From Acidobacteriota bacterium (GTDB taxonomy: Bacteria; Acidobacteriota; Blastocatellia; Pyrinomonadales; Pyrinomonadaceae), in contig JAFAVK010000127.1 of assembly GCA_019242475.1 (NCBI GenBank), forward strand, positions 124,001-188,000: a stretch of DNA of 64,000 nt. Direction: 5' to 3'. Numbering within the stretch: the stretch's first letter is position 1; each line of letters starts with the position of its first letter. A program made the position numbers and the translations under genes. This document shows positions 26,774 to 36,513 of the stretch, one piece after another. A model generated the notes under the pieces. That model had not been told where the DNA came from. It saw nothing but the letters and a program-made list of their open reading frames with translations, and searched no databases.

Positions 26774-27735
26774 TTCACCTTACGCAGATAGAAGTAGAGC
26801 ACGAGCCCGATGACGAGCATCGCCCCCAGCGCGAAGACGTAGCCGAAGCGCCAGTGCAGCTCCGGCATGTACTCGAAGTTCATCCCGTAGATGCCCGCGA
26901 CGAGCGTCACCGACATGAGCACCGTGGCGACCGACGTGAGCCGCTTCATGATCATGTTCATGCGGTTGCCCTGGATCGAGAGGTACGCGTCCATCGTCGA
27001 GCCGAGCATGTCGCGCAGGGTGTCGATGGTGTCGGCGACGCGGATGATGTGGTCGAACACGTCCTGGAAGTAGACGTGCGTCTCGCGCGGGAAGATGGGC
27101 TGCTCGCGCCGGAGCATCGTGTTGAAAACGTCGCGCAGGGGGGCGACGGTGCGGCGCAGGAAGAGGAGCTGCTTCTTGATGCGGAAGATTTCCTGAATCG
27201 CCTCGGGCTGGAAGTCGCCGAAGATTTTGTCTTCGAGGTCGTCCATGCGGTCGGAGAGCACGTCGAGGAGCGGCATGTAGTCGTCCACGATGGCGTCGGT
27301 CAAAAGGTAGGCGAGGAGCCCCGCGCCCTGCTCCGACCTGTCCGTCCACTCGCCCCAGAGGCGGCGCGCCGTCTCGATGGCGCGGATGGGGCGGCTGTGG
27401 ACGGTGACGAGGAAGTTCTTGCCGAGGAAGATGTTCAGCTCGCGCAGCTCCAGGTCGTCGTCGGGGCCGACCAGCTCGGCCTCGTAGAGCACCATGAAGT
27501 AGTAGCCCGGGTACTCCTCGACTTTGGGGCGCTGGTGCGCGTTGCGGCAGTCCTCGATGGAGAGCGGGTGGAAGTTGAACTCCGCGGCCAGCTCGTCGAA
27601 GTCCTTGCTCGTCGGGTCGGACACGTCGGCCCACACGACGTTGCGCTCGACCTCGCAGTAGTCGCTCAACTCCTCGGCCGGAAAGTCCTGCGTGAACTCC
27701 TTCGACTTGCTGTCGAGGCACGTCGTCGTAATCAC
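26764..27735 (-). CDS. corA: CorA-family magnesium/cobalt transporter
   Basis: A 323-residue protein with a long cytoplasmic domain and two C-terminal transmembrane helices (about 265-285 and 297-318). The signature YGMN ([12 protein letters not shown]) lies at the end of the first helix and forms the pentamer pore loop. The start is GTG at 27735; length fits the family. The promoter region is shared with the iron permease-like gene on the other strand. Confidence 0.93.
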   Translation of the reverse strand: MITTTCLDSKSKEFTQDFPAEELSDYCEVERNVVWADVSDPTSKDFDELAAEFNFHPLSIEDCRNAHQRPKVEEYPGYYFMVLYEAELVGPDDDLELRELNIFLGKNFLVTVHSRPIRAIETARRLWGEWTDRSEQGAGLLAYLLTDAIVDDYMPLLDVLSDRMDDLEDKIFGDFQPEAIQEIFRIKKQLLFLRRTVAPLRDVFNTMLRREQPIFPRETHVYFQDVFDHIIRVADTIDTLRDMLGSTMDAYLSIQGNRMNMIMKRLTSVATVLMSVTLVAGIYGMNFEYMPELHWRFGYVFALGAMLVIGLVLYFYLRKVKWL

Positions 27736-27771
27736 CCTGCTTCAGTTCCCTCCCCCAACGCGTTACTTCTT

Positions 27772-27783
27772 CGAGTATACTCG
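27772..27783. promoter_or_regulatory. Perfect 12-bp palindrome overlapping a -10 box
   Basis: CGAGTATACTCG, a complete palindrome, contains TATACT. It lies 90 nt upstream of the iron permease-like gene and 37 nt before corA on the other strand. It has the look of an operator for a dimeric regulator. Confidence 0.4.
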
Positions 27784-27872
27784 GCCGCAGCTTTTCATGT
27801 CAGGGGAAATTCGCGACCGACGCCCGCGGCCGCGAAGACCCTTAGCTTTCCAACCGCTTCGGAGGCAAACTC

Positions 27873-28388
27873 GTGAGACCGACTAAATCGACATCCCTCT
27901 TCACTCGCTTCGCCAAGTGGACGGCGCGGGCCACGGGCCGGCCCACGGCCTTCGTGGCGGCGGCCGCCATCGTCATCGTCTGGGCCGTCACCGGCCCCTT
28001 CTTCCACTACTCGGACACGTGGCAGCTCGTCATCAACACGGGCACCACCATTGTCACCTTCCTGATGGTCTTCCTCATCCAGAACACGCAGAACCGCGAC
28101 ACGGAGGCTGTGCAGGTCAAACTCGACGAGCTGATCCGCGTGACCGAGGGCGCGCACCTCGTCCTGCTCGACCTCGAAGAGCTGGACAATGATCAGCTCG
28201 ATAAGATTTATGAGGTCTACGAGAAGCTAGCCAGTGACGCGCGTGAGAAGGCCAGGCGCGGCGAGGACGACACAGGCACGCCCGAACTCGCCGACGAGGC
28301 GATGAACGAGGCGATAGGCCAGGGGGAGGACGAGGAGGACGAGGAGGACGAAGGCAAGGAGGGGAAAGGGGAAAACAGTGCCGTGTGA
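27873..28388 (+). CDS. Low-affinity iron permease-like membrane protein
   Basis: A 171-residue protein with two transmembrane segments (about 26-44 and 53-71) and the conserved VINTGTTIVTFLMVFLIQNTQNRD stretch, followed by QVKLDELIR, of the low-affinity iron permease (Fe_permease) family. The acidic C-terminal tail (about 150-171) extends into the repeat array at 28374-28443 and looks repeat-derived. It is divergent from corA. The exact substrate is unproven. Confidence 0.85.
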   Translation: MRPTKSTSLFTRFAKWTARATGRPTAFVAAAAIVIVWAVTGPFFHYSDTWQLVINTGTTIVTFLMVFLIQNTQNRDTEAVQVKLDELIRVTEGAHLVLLDLEELDNDQLDKIYEVYEKLASDAREKARRGEDDTGTPELADEAMNEAIGQGEDEEDEEDEGKEGKGENSAV

Positions 28389-28440
28389 CATGTGCCGAGT
28401 CAGAAGCCGTCTTTAATCGTCACTTGTCACACGGCACTCG

Positions 28441-28443
<3 letters not shown>
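28374..28443. repeat. Inverted array around CAGTGCCGTGTGAC
   Basis: Left arm about 28374-28393, right arm about 28416-28443 (GTCACACGGCACTCGTCAC). It lies between two convergent genes. The left arm contains the TGA of the iron permease-like gene; the right arm contains the TGA of the UbiB-like gene at 28441. Confidence 0.85.
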
Positions 28444-30210
<1,767 letters not shown>

Positions 30211-30228
30211 GGGACTTACCGTTCAAAT

Positions 30229-31182
30229 TTAGATGACCGAGAGCGAGCGCCGTACGCCCGCCTTCTCGAAATATTTTCGCGCCCGCGCGGCGTCGCGGTT
30301 GATCTGCTCCTTCAACTCCTCGACGCCGGCGAACCGCCGCTCGTCGCGCAGGCGGTGCAGGAAGCGCACCCGCACCACGTCGCCGTATAAATCGCCGCCC
30401 CAGTCCATTACGAACGTCTCGACGGAAGGTTCGGCCGTATCCTCGAAGGTGGGCCGGACGCCGACGTTCGTCACGCTGCGCCGCCAAGTGCCGTCGATGA
30501 GGGTGGCCGTGACGTAGACGCCGCCGCGCGGGATGACGCGGTTGGCGGGGCGCAGGTTCGCCGTCGGGAAGCCTATCGTCCGGCCGCGCTCGTGGCCGCG
30601 CACGACGCGCCCCTCGACGCCGTACGGGCGGCCGAGCATCCGCCGCGCGAGGTTGACGCGGCCGGCGGCCAGCAGCTCGCGGATGCGGCTTGAGCTGATG
30701 CGCTGCCCGCGCAGGCGCACCTCCGGCACCTCGAAGGCGGCGAAGCCCAGCTCGCCGCTCACCCTCCGCAGCAGGTTGATGTCGCCCTCGCGGCCGCGGC
30801 CGAACGCGAAGCCGCGGCCGAGGTAGACCTCGCGCGCCTGAAGGCGTTCGTGCACCACGTCCCGCAGGAAATCTTCGGCCCGCACCCTGGCGAACTCGGG
30901 CGTGAAGTTGACGACGATGGTCTGCTCGACGCCGAGCACGCCGAACGCCTCGACCTTCTGGTCGAAGGTCTGAAGCAGCGGGGGCGCGGACTGCGGGTGC
31001 AGCACGGCGCGCGGGTGCGGGTCGAAGGTGAGCACGGTCGGGACGGCGCCCAACACCCGCGCCCGCTCGACCACGCGGCTGATGATGAGCTGATGCCCCA
31101 GGTGCAGCCCGTCGAACACGCCCAGCGTCAGCACCGCCGGCCGCCCGATCTCCGCGTTCTCGTATCCGTGGAACAGTCGCAT
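30229..31182 (-). CDS. ribF: Bifunctional riboflavin kinase/FAD synthetase
   Basis: About 317 residues. The N-terminal FAD synthetase (nucleotidyltransferase) has GVFDGLHLGHQ (about 19-29) and SSSRIRELL (about 155-163, a KxSSSxIR-like motif); the C-terminal riboflavin kinase has GRTIGFPTANL and YVTATL. It converts riboflavin to FMN then FAD. The start at ATG 31182 is preferred to a start 25 codons upstream because that extension is encoded by the heptamer array and is not conserved in the family. Confidence 0.93.
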   Translation of the reverse strand: MRLFHGYENAEIGRPAVLTLGVFDGLHLGHQLIISRVVERARVLGAVPTVLTFDPHPRAVLHPQSAPPLLQTFDQKVEAFGVLGVEQTIVVNFTPEFARVRAEDFLRDVVHERLQAREVYLGRGFAFGRGREGDINLLRRVSGELGFAAFEVPEVRLRGQRISSSRIRELLAAGRVNLARRMLGRPYGVEGRVVRGHERGRTIGFPTANLRPANRVIPRGGVYVTATLIDGTWRRSVTNVGVRPTFEDTAEPSVETFVMDWGGDLYGDVVRVRFLHRLRDERRFAGVEELKEQINRDAARARKYFEKAGVRRSLSVI

Positions 31183-31186
31183 ATGT

Positions 31187-31275
31187 GAAGTATGAACGAT
31201 GAATGATGAGTGATGAATGATGAATATGATGACGAAGACATATTCACCATTCATCACTCATCATTCATCACTTAT
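31187..31275. repeat. Inverted heptamer array (ATGAATG/TGATGAA)
   Basis: Left arm about 31190-31232 (GATGAATGATGAGTGATGAATGATG), right arm about 31243-31272 (CATTCATCACTCATCATTCATCAC). The right arm encodes the last residues and TGA stop of the metallo-hydrolase gene at 31261. Related arrays occur at 50962-51035 and 53165-53194. Confidence 0.9.
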
Positions 31276-32031
31276 TTCGAGTCCGTCGTACGCCCACTCG
31301 ACGCCCGCGGGTAGGAGTTTGGAGTCGCGCGCGTGCTTGACGTCGTGGGCGATGTGGGTGAGGTAGGCGCGGCGCGGGCGCAGCTCTTCGATGTAGGCGA
31401 GCGCGGGCTCGAGCCAGAGGTGCGTCGGGTGCGGCGGCGTGACCCGCAGGCAGTCGAGCACGAGCACGTCGAGGCCGCGCAGCAGTTCGAGCGAGCGGGG
31501 CGGAATCTCGCTCAGGTCGGTCGCGTAGGCGAAGTCGTTGAAGCGGTAGGCCGTGACGGGCAGGCGGCCGTGGACGACTTCGACCGGCGTGACTTCGAAG
31601 TCCGGGCCGAGGCAGAAGGGCGCGCCGTGCTCGACCGTGTGCGCGACGACCTGCGGGAGGCCGCCGCCGAAGTACGACTGCTCGAAGATGTATTTGAAGA
31701 TGCGGCGGATGTCCACCCACGCGCGCTCGTTGGCGTAGACGCCCAGCGCGCCGTGGCGGAAGTTGAGGGGGCGGATGTCGTCGAGCCCGAAGATGTGGTC
31801 GGCGTGGCAGTGCGTGACGAGCACGGCGTCGAGGCGCTTGAGTCGCGCCCGCAGCGCCTGCTGCCGGAAGTCGGACGACGTGTCGATCAAGACCGACCGG
31901 CCGCCGTGCTCGACCAGCACCGAGACGCGCAGGCGCTTGTCGCGCGGGTCGTCCGACGTGCACGTCTCGCACTCGCAGCCGATGGAAGGCACGCCCGTCG
32001 AGGTGCCGGTGCCGAGGAGGGTGAACTTCAT
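31261..32031 (-). CDS. MBL-fold metallo-hydrolase (PhnP/RNase Z-like)
   Basis: About 256 residues with the metallo-beta-lactamase metal-binding motif THCHADHIFGLDD (about 77-89) and GTGTSTGVPSIGCECETC at the N-terminus, which adds Cys residues typical of the PhnP-like subgroup. The C-terminal YLTHIAHDVKH completes the metal site. The start at ATG 32031 gives the canonical MKFTLLGTG opening; the 22 codons upstream are encoded by the heptamer array. Substrate not determined (phosphodiester or nucleotide likely). Confidence 0.85.
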   Translation of the reverse strand: MKFTLLGTGTSTGVPSIGCECETCTSDDPRDKRLRVSVLVEHGGRSVLIDTSSDFRQQALRARLKRLDAVLVTHCHADHIFGLDDIRPLNFRHGALGVYANERAWVDIRRIFKYIFEQSYFGGGLPQVVAHTVEHGAPFCLGPDFEVTPVEVVHGRLPVTAYRFNDFAYATDLSEIPPRSLELLRGLDVLVLDCLRVTPPHPTHLWLEPALAYIEELRPRRAYLTHIAHDVKHARDSKLLPAGVEWAYDGLEISDE

Positions 32032-32033
32032 AA

Positions 32034-32118
32034 GGCCGTGAACCGTGAACCGTAAACCGTAAACCGTGACAAGAAAGAACACGCTCCTTCTTGTCACGGT
32101 TTACGGTTCACGGTTCGC
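32034..32118. repeat. Inverted heptamer array (GTAAACC/GTGAACC)
   Basis: Left arm 32034-32080 (CCGTGAACCGTGAACCGTAA units ending ACAAGAAAG), right arm about 32089-32118 (CTTCTTGTCACGGTTTACGG ...). It fills the whole space between the metallo-hydrolase start and the DUF1844 gene stop (32125). Confidence 0.9.
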
Positions 32119-32124
32119 GCCGCT

Positions 32125-32679
32125 TTATCTCCCCCCCGTGATGTCGCCGCCGGAGAAGCCGCGGGGGCCGCCGCCTTGGGGCGGGCGCGGCGCGTTGGTC
32201 AGGGAGACGTACTGCATGCGGAGCTGCGAGAGGATCATGTCGAGGAACTGCTGCTCCTCGCCGACGAGGTTGCCGCGCGTCTTGTGGTGGAGCGTGCCGA
32301 GCATGTCGATGCACTGCTTGGCGAGCTGGAGGTTGACGCCGCCGCCGCCCGGGTGGTTGACCATGCCGAGCGCGTCGGCCGCGAACGAGGCCAGGAACTC
32401 GACGAGCATCAGGAAGCCCTCGTCGCCCGGGGCCTCTCCCTCCGCCTCGGGCGCGGCTTCACGCTCCGGGGGGCGCGGGGTCGCCGCCTCGGCGGGCGTG
32501 GCCGTGCGCGGGGCTTCGGCGGCGGCCGGCTCGGTCGCGCGGGGGGCGGCCGGCTCCGGCTCGGGTTCGGTGGTCGCGGACGGCGCCGGCTCCTCCTCGT
32601 GCGGGAGGTCGCGGGGCGTGCCGTCGGGGTTGAAAAGTCTGCGGTCTGTGACTTTGAAAGTAGGCTTCTCTTCGCTCAT
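32125..32679 (-). CDS. DUF1844-domain protein
   Basis: A 184-residue protein with a low-complexity Pro/Glu/Ala linker (about 25-88) after a short conserved N-terminus (PTFKVTDRRLFNPDGTPR), then the helical DUF1844 domain (about 88-160; VEFLASFAADALGMVNHPG, AKQCIDMLGTLHHKTRGNL, EQQFLDMILSQLRMQYV). Function not known. It lies downstream of gluQ with its own space. The C-terminus is Gly/Pro rich. Confidence 0.85.
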   Translation of the reverse strand: MSEEKPTFKVTDRRLFNPDGTPRDLPHEEEPAPSATTEPEPEPAAPRATEPAAAEAPRTATPAEAATPRPPEREAAPEAEGEAPGDEGFLMLVEFLASFAADALGMVNHPGGGGVNLQLAKQCIDMLGTLHHKTRGNLVGEEQQFLDMILSQLRMQYVSLTNAPRPPQGGGPRGFSGGDITGGR

Positions 32680-32796
32680 CTCTCTCTCGCTTGCGCGCGC
32701 GACGCTGTCGCGAAGCGTGCGCGTAAGGTTTGAAGTTGTGCGTTTTGCTGAAAGCCGGATGGTAGCACCTGCGCCCGCGCCGTCGCAAGAAAGGCT

Positions 32797-33672
32797 TCAG
32801 AAGCGGGCGCGCACCTCTTCGGGCGTGACGCCCGCGGCGCGCAGGGCGCGGAGCGAGAGCGACTCGTGGCGCTTGGCGAGGCGCTCGCCGCGCTCGTCCG
32901 TGACGAGGTCGCAGTGGAAGTAGGCGGGCGTCGGGTAGCCGAGCGCGCGCTGGAGGAGCATCTGCCGCGCGGTTGACTTGAGCAGGTCGGCGCCGCGCAC
33001 AACCTCCGTGATGCGCATCAGCGCGTCGTCCACGACGACGGCCAACTGGTACGCGGGCACGTCGTCACGGCGCCAGACGACGAAGTCGCCGAAGTCGCGC
33101 CCGGCGACGAAGCCCTGCCGCCCCTGCTTCAAATCCTCGAAGACAATCTCCCCACCGTCGGGCACGCGGAAGCGCCAGTTGAGGCCGGCGGGCGCGGCGG
33201 GCGCTCGGGGCTCGGCCCCGGCGACGGGGCGACACGTGCCCGTGTAGTGCGGCTCGTCGTCCTGTAATTGCCGCGCGCCGGCCTGCCCCTCGTGCGGCGC
33301 CGAGGCCGCGCGCGCGATGTCCCTGCGCGAGCAGACGCAGGGATAGACGTGCCCGCTCCTGACGAGCCGCGCCCACGCTTCGAGGTAGAGCCCGCGCCGC
33401 TCGCTCTGCCGGTAAGGGCCGAACGCGCCGCCCACGTCCGGCCCCTCCTGCCACCCCACCCCGAGCCAGCGCAAGTCCTCCAACATCGCGGCGGCGAACT
33501 CGTCGCGCGAGCGCGCGGGGTCTAAATCCTCGTCGCGCAGCACGAGCACGCCGCCCGCCGCGCTCGCGCGCTCGTACGCCGCCCAGAACGTGCGCGCGTG
33601 CCCGAGGTGCAGGTGGCCCGTCGGCGAAGGCGCGAGCCGACCGCGGTAGGGGGGATTGAGGGATTGATTCAT
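32797..33672 (-). CDS. gluQ: Glutamyl-Q tRNA(Asp) synthetase
   Basis: A 291-residue class I synthetase-like enzyme that attaches Glu to queuosine 34 of tRNA-Asp. It has the HIGH-type motif SPTGHLHLGHA (about 16-26), EDLDPARS, zinc ligands CVC ... YTGTC, and KRHES near the end in place of KMSKS, typical of this truncated GluRS paralogue with no anticodon domain. The N-terminal MNQSLNPP lies in an irregular repeat of GATTGATTC units. An aspS gene is 9 kb away. Confidence 0.9.
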   Translation of the reverse strand: MNQSLNPPYRGRLAPSPTGHLHLGHARTFWAAYERASAAGGVLVLRDEDLDPARSRDEFAAAMLEDLRWLGVGWQEGPDVGGAFGPYRQSERRGLYLEAWARLVRSGHVYPCVCSRRDIARAASAPHEGQAGARQLQDDEPHYTGTCRPVAGAEPRAPAAPAGLNWRFRVPDGGEIVFEDLKQGRQGFVAGRDFGDFVVWRRDDVPAYQLAVVVDDALMRITEVVRGADLLKSTARQMLLQRALGYPTPAYFHCDLVTDERGERLAKRHESLSLRALRAAGVTPEEVRARF

Positions 33673-33740
33673 TGCCTCATCGGGTCACTGACTCAAAAGT
33701 TGAAATGGAAAAATCAATCGACGAATCAATGAACAAATCA
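33655..33740. repeat. Inverted array of GATTGATTC/GAATCAATC units
   Basis: Left arm about 33655-33680 (GGGATTGAGGGATTGATTC), right arm about 33708-33740 (AATCAATCGACGAATCAATG). It spans the start of gluQ and the space before mazG, on divergent genes. It is less regular than the other arrays. Confidence 0.6.
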
Positions 33741-33792
33741 CCTGACCTCTGCCATAATCCTTTCTCAACTTTCAAACTTCAAGGGACGACCT

Positions 33793-34638
33793 ATGCCTGC
33801 AAACTTCCAAGACCTCGTCGCGCTGATGGCGCGCCTGCGCTCGCCCGAGGGCTGCCCCTGGGATCGCGAGCAGACCTACGCCACGCTCGCGCCGATGCTG
33901 CTCGAAGAGGCTTACGAGGCGTTCGAGGCCGTCGAGGAGGCGCGCGCGGGAAGGCCCGCGAACCTCTGCGAGGAGCTGGGCGACCTGCTCTTCCAGATCG
34001 TCTTCTACGCGCAGGTCGCCGCGGAGCGCGGCGAGTTCACGATGGACGACGTGACCGGCCAGATTCACGCCAAGATGGTGCGCCGCCATCCGCACGTCTT
34101 CGGCGATGTCGTGGTGCGCGACAACGAGGAGCTGCTGCGGAACTGGGAGGTATTGAAGGCCGAGGAGAAGCGCGCCGCGGGCAAAGTCAGTGAAGAGGTT
34201 GACGCGTCGCTCCTCGACGGCGTCTCGTCGAAGGCGCCGGCGCTGATGGAGGCGCACCAACTGACGACGAAGGCCGCGCGCGTCGGCTTCGACTGGCGCG
34301 ACGTGGACGAAATCTTCGACAAGCTTCAAGAGGAGGTTGAGGAGCTGCGTGAAGCCATCGGCGCCGCGCGCGCGGCGGGCCAAGAATCTGAATCGGCATC
34401 GGAGTCCGCCCACCGGCGCGTCCGCGAGGAGGTCGGCGACCTCCTCTTCGCCGTCACCAACATCGCCCGCCACCTCGACGCGGAGCCCGAGGCCGCCCTC
34501 AAACTGACCAACCGCAAATTCCGCCGCCGCTTCCGCCACATCGAACGCGGCCTCAAAGAAAGAGGCCGCGAACTCGGCCGGGCCACGATTAACGAGATGG
34601 AAGAACTCTGGCAGGAGGCGAAAAGCGGCGGCGATTAG
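33793..34638 (+). CDS. mazG: Nucleoside triphosphate pyrophosphohydrolase MazG
   Basis: A 281-residue protein with two MazG modules: LLEEAYEAFEAVEEA with EELGDLLFQIVFYAQ (about 35-75), and DKLQEEVEELREAI with REEVGDLLFAVTNIARHLD (about 175-235). It hydrolyses NTPs, and in Escherichia coli it is encoded with mazEF. Here a mazF-like toxin gene overlaps its 3' end by 4 nt on the opposite strand. Confidence 0.93.
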   Translation: MPANFQDLVALMARLRSPEGCPWDREQTYATLAPMLLEEAYEAFEAVEEARAGRPANLCEELGDLLFQIVFYAQVAAERGEFTMDDVTGQIHAKMVRRHPHVFGDVVVRDNEELLRNWEVLKAEEKRAAGKVSEEVDASLLDGVSSKAPALMEAHQLTTKAARVGFDWRDVDEIFDKLQEEVEELREAIGAARAAGQESESASESAHRRVREEVGDLLFAVTNIARHLDAEPEAALKLTNRKFRRRFRHIERGLKERGRELGRATINEMEELWQEAKSGGD

Positions 34639-34964
34639 ACGGCGAGGGCGACGCGGAGGCGGGCCTGAACTTCATGCCAATCGCGGCCGGATAACTGGCC
34701 GATGACTGAACCGACGGCCGCGGCCGGCAGCGTGACGAGGAAAGCCCGGAAGGCGGAAGGCTTGTGCAATCCGGCCGCTTGCCAGTCCTGGAGGACGTAA
34801 TCTGAAGGGGCCGTGGCAGACACCGTCTGACTCGTGACGACGGCGAGCACCACGTCGGGTCGCGTGGCATGGTATGTCGGCGTTGAGACGACGAGAGCCG
34901 GGCGCCGCTTCACGCCCGTCGCACCGGGGAAGTCTACGGTCACCACCGCGCCGGGTTGAATCAT
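34635..34964 (-). CDS. PemK/MazF-family endoribonuclease toxin
   Basis: A 109-residue toxin with the MazF/PemK core: PGAVVTVDFPGATGVKRRPALVV (about 4-26), VVLAVVTSQTV (38-48) and VGSVIGQLSGRDWHEV. The antitoxin gene lies 8 nt upstream on the same strand, giving a standard type II pair. The toxin 3' end overlaps the mazG 3' end by 4 nt convergently. Confidence 0.88.
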   Translation of the reverse strand: MIQPGAVVTVDFPGATGVKRRPALVVSTPTYHATRPDVVLAVVTSQTVSATAPSDYVLQDWQAAGLHKPSAFRAFLVTLPAAAVGSVIGQLSGRDWHEVQARLRVALAV

Positions 34965-34972
34965 GAGGGTGC

Positions 34973-35185
34973 CTACTCGGAGAGAGACTGCTCCGCGTAT
35001 GCCGCAGCGGCCGCCGTTACGTCGCGCATGTCCTCCTCCGACCAGGCGTCGCTTTCGTCAACCGGCGATTGCTGTCCGTACCGCGCGCGAAGAAAGAGGA
35101 TGAAGTCCTGTGCCTCGGAAACCTTGTCCGCGGGTAGCGCGCTGAGCGCGCGCAAAATCTCTTCGGCCTGTTTCTTGTCCAGCAT
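34973..35185 (-). CDS. Antitoxin of the PemK/MazF-type pair
   Basis: A 70-residue acidic protein opening MLDKKQAEEILRALSALPAD followed by VSEAQDFILFLRARYG; the second half is acidic (DESDAWSEEDMRDV). Short length, acidic C-terminus and position directly before the toxin make it the antitoxin. The DNA-binding family is not certain. A weak promoter (TTGACT at about 35236-35241 on minus) may drive the pair. Confidence 0.8.
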   Translation of the reverse strand: MLDKKQAEEILRALSALPADKVSEAQDFILFLRARYGQQSPVDESDAWSEEDMRDVTAAAAAYAEQSLSE

Positions 35186-35373
35186 CTCCGACCCTCTCCA
35201 ACAGCATCCGACGGTAAATCCGCGGCTCCGGTAAAGTCAATAGCAAGGGCGGTGACAGGTGACAAGAGAATTACCAACTGCTATCTTTTCCTGCGCGTCC
35301 CGCCGGGGCGCCGCCCGCCCGGTTCTTTAACTCTCCACTTTTCATTCGTCAGCGCTTTCGGAGGTTTCGCACG

Positions 35374-36087
35374 ATGGGGATGATTCAGTTCGTCAATAAC
35401 TACGACGACCTTTCGACGGACAAGGGTTACCAGTTCAAGTTCTACTGCGACAAGTGCGGGAACGGTTACATGTCGCGGTACCAGGCGTCCCTGACGGGGA
35501 CGGGCGGGTCGCTGCTGCGCGCGGCGGGCGACCTCTTCGGCGGGTGGCTGAGTTCGGCCGGCGACTCGGCCTACGAGATTCAGCGCGCCGTCGGCGGGAA
35601 GGCGCACGACGAGGCTTTGCAGAAGGCGGTCGAGGAGGGCAAGACCCACTTCCACCAGTGCTCGCGGTGCGGCCGCTGGGTCTGCCCCGAGGTCTGCTGG
35701 AACGCCTCGGCCGGGCAGTGCGAGGAGTGCGCGCCCGACTACCAGGAGGAGCTGGCCTCGGCCCACGCGCACGCCAAGGCGGAGGCCACGCGCACACAGC
35801 TCTACGAGAAGGCGCAGCAGACCGACTACGTCTCGGGCATCGACATGAGCGCGGGCTCGACCGTGAAGGCGCCGGCGCCGGCGCAGCAGCAGAAGGCCGC
35901 GGAGGCGGCGAGCGCGGCGGCGAACTGTTCGGCCTGCGGCGTCGAGGTCGGCAAGGCCAAGTTCTGCCCCGAGTGCGGCACGCCGACCGCGCCGCCGAAA
36001 CTGACCTGCACCGGCTGCGGCCACCAGCCCGAAGGCAGCCCGAAGTTCTGCCCCGAGTGCGGCGCGAAGATGTCGGTCACGAGTTAA
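35374..36087 (+). CDS. Zinc-ribbon protein with several CxxC modules
   Basis: A 237-residue soluble protein. It has N-terminal CDKCG (about 28-32), central HQCSRCGRWVCPEVCWN and CEECAPD (about 93-121), and two C-terminal zinc ribbons: CSACG ... CPECG (about 187-209) and CTGCG ... CPECG (about 214-233), 13 Cys in CxxC pairs. An Ala/Gln-rich linker joins the halves. GGAGG lies about 9 nt before the ATG. It is likely a nucleic-acid- or protein-binding regulator; no specific function known. Confidence 0.8.
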   Translation: MGMIQFVNNYDDLSTDKGYQFKFYCDKCGNGYMSRYQASLTGTGGSLLRAAGDLFGGWLSSAGDSAYEIQRAVGGKAHDEALQKAVEEGKTHFHQCSRCGRWVCPEVCWNASAGQCEECAPDYQEELASAHAHAKAEATRTQLYEKAQQTDYVSGIDMSAGSTVKAPAPAQQQKAAEAASAAANCSACGVEVGKAKFCPECGTPTAPPKLTCTGCGHQPEGSPKFCPECGAKMSVTS

Positions 36088-36104
36088 GTCAAGCTCACCG
36101 AATT

Positions 36105-36170
36105 TAACCACAGAGGCACGGCTTGAAGTCATTAAGACTTCAAGCCGTGCCTCTGTGTCTCTGTGGTTAA
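36105..36170. repeat. Large inverted repeat between convergent genes
   Basis: A 19-bp perfect inner pair (36111-36129 with 36137-36155), with outer arms TTAACCACAGAG (36105-36116) and CTCTGTGGTTAA (36159-36170). The right arm has a duplicated TCTCTGTG unit. The 7-nt loop is CATTAAG. It lies 17 nt after the zinc-ribbon gene stop and 3 nt before the next stop. Confidence 0.9.
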
Positions 36171-36173
36171 TTC

Positions 36174-36428
36174 TTAGCCCAGTTCCGCGATGTCGCGCTC
36201 TAAGGCGAGGAGGGTGCGTTTGAGCATGGCGCGGTGGGCGGCGCCGGTGGCGTGCTCCAGTTGGTCGAGCGTGCGCGCGCGGGAGAGTTCGAGCGAGGCG
36301 CGGCGCACGCGGCGCTCGCGCTCCTCGGGCGAGAGTTGTTGAAAGTCGCGCTGCTCGGACTCCCTGAAACTCTCCTCCTGCTGCGACTCGACCGACTTGC
36401 TCTCCCAACCGCGCGCCAACTTCGTCAC
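36174..36428 (-). CDS. Small charged helical protein of unknown function
   Basis: An 84-residue protein rich in Arg, Glu and Gln (EESFRESEQRDFQQLSPEER), predicted helical, with no recognised family. The start is GTG at 36428. It lies downstream of the M48 protease gene on the same strand, so it may be co-transcribed with it, although a hairpin between them (36446-36479) may reduce that. Confidence 0.6.
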   Translation of the reverse strand: MTKLARGWESKSVESQQEESFRESEQRDFQQLSPEERERRVRRASLELSRARTLDQLEHATGAAHRAMLKRTLLALERDIAELG

Positions 36429-36445
36429 CTCTCTTCAAGGTCAAA

Positions 36446-36479
36446 GGGCGGCCCTGCCTCTTTCGAGTAAAGGCCGCCC
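36446..36479 (-). terminator. Hairpin downstream of the M48 protease gene
   Basis: 8-bp stem GGGCGGCC/GGCCGCCC (36446-36453 with 36472-36479). On the minus strand it is followed by TTTG only, so it is a weak terminator or attenuator. Confidence 0.4.
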
Positions 36480-36513
36480 GCCGTGTCTGAAGCCGTCTAA
36501 GAGCCGGGCGCCC

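Noticed and set aside
31183-31257. 25-codon extension of RibF
   Set aside because: Encoded by the heptamer array and absent from the RibF family pattern, which starts MRLFHGYEN here.
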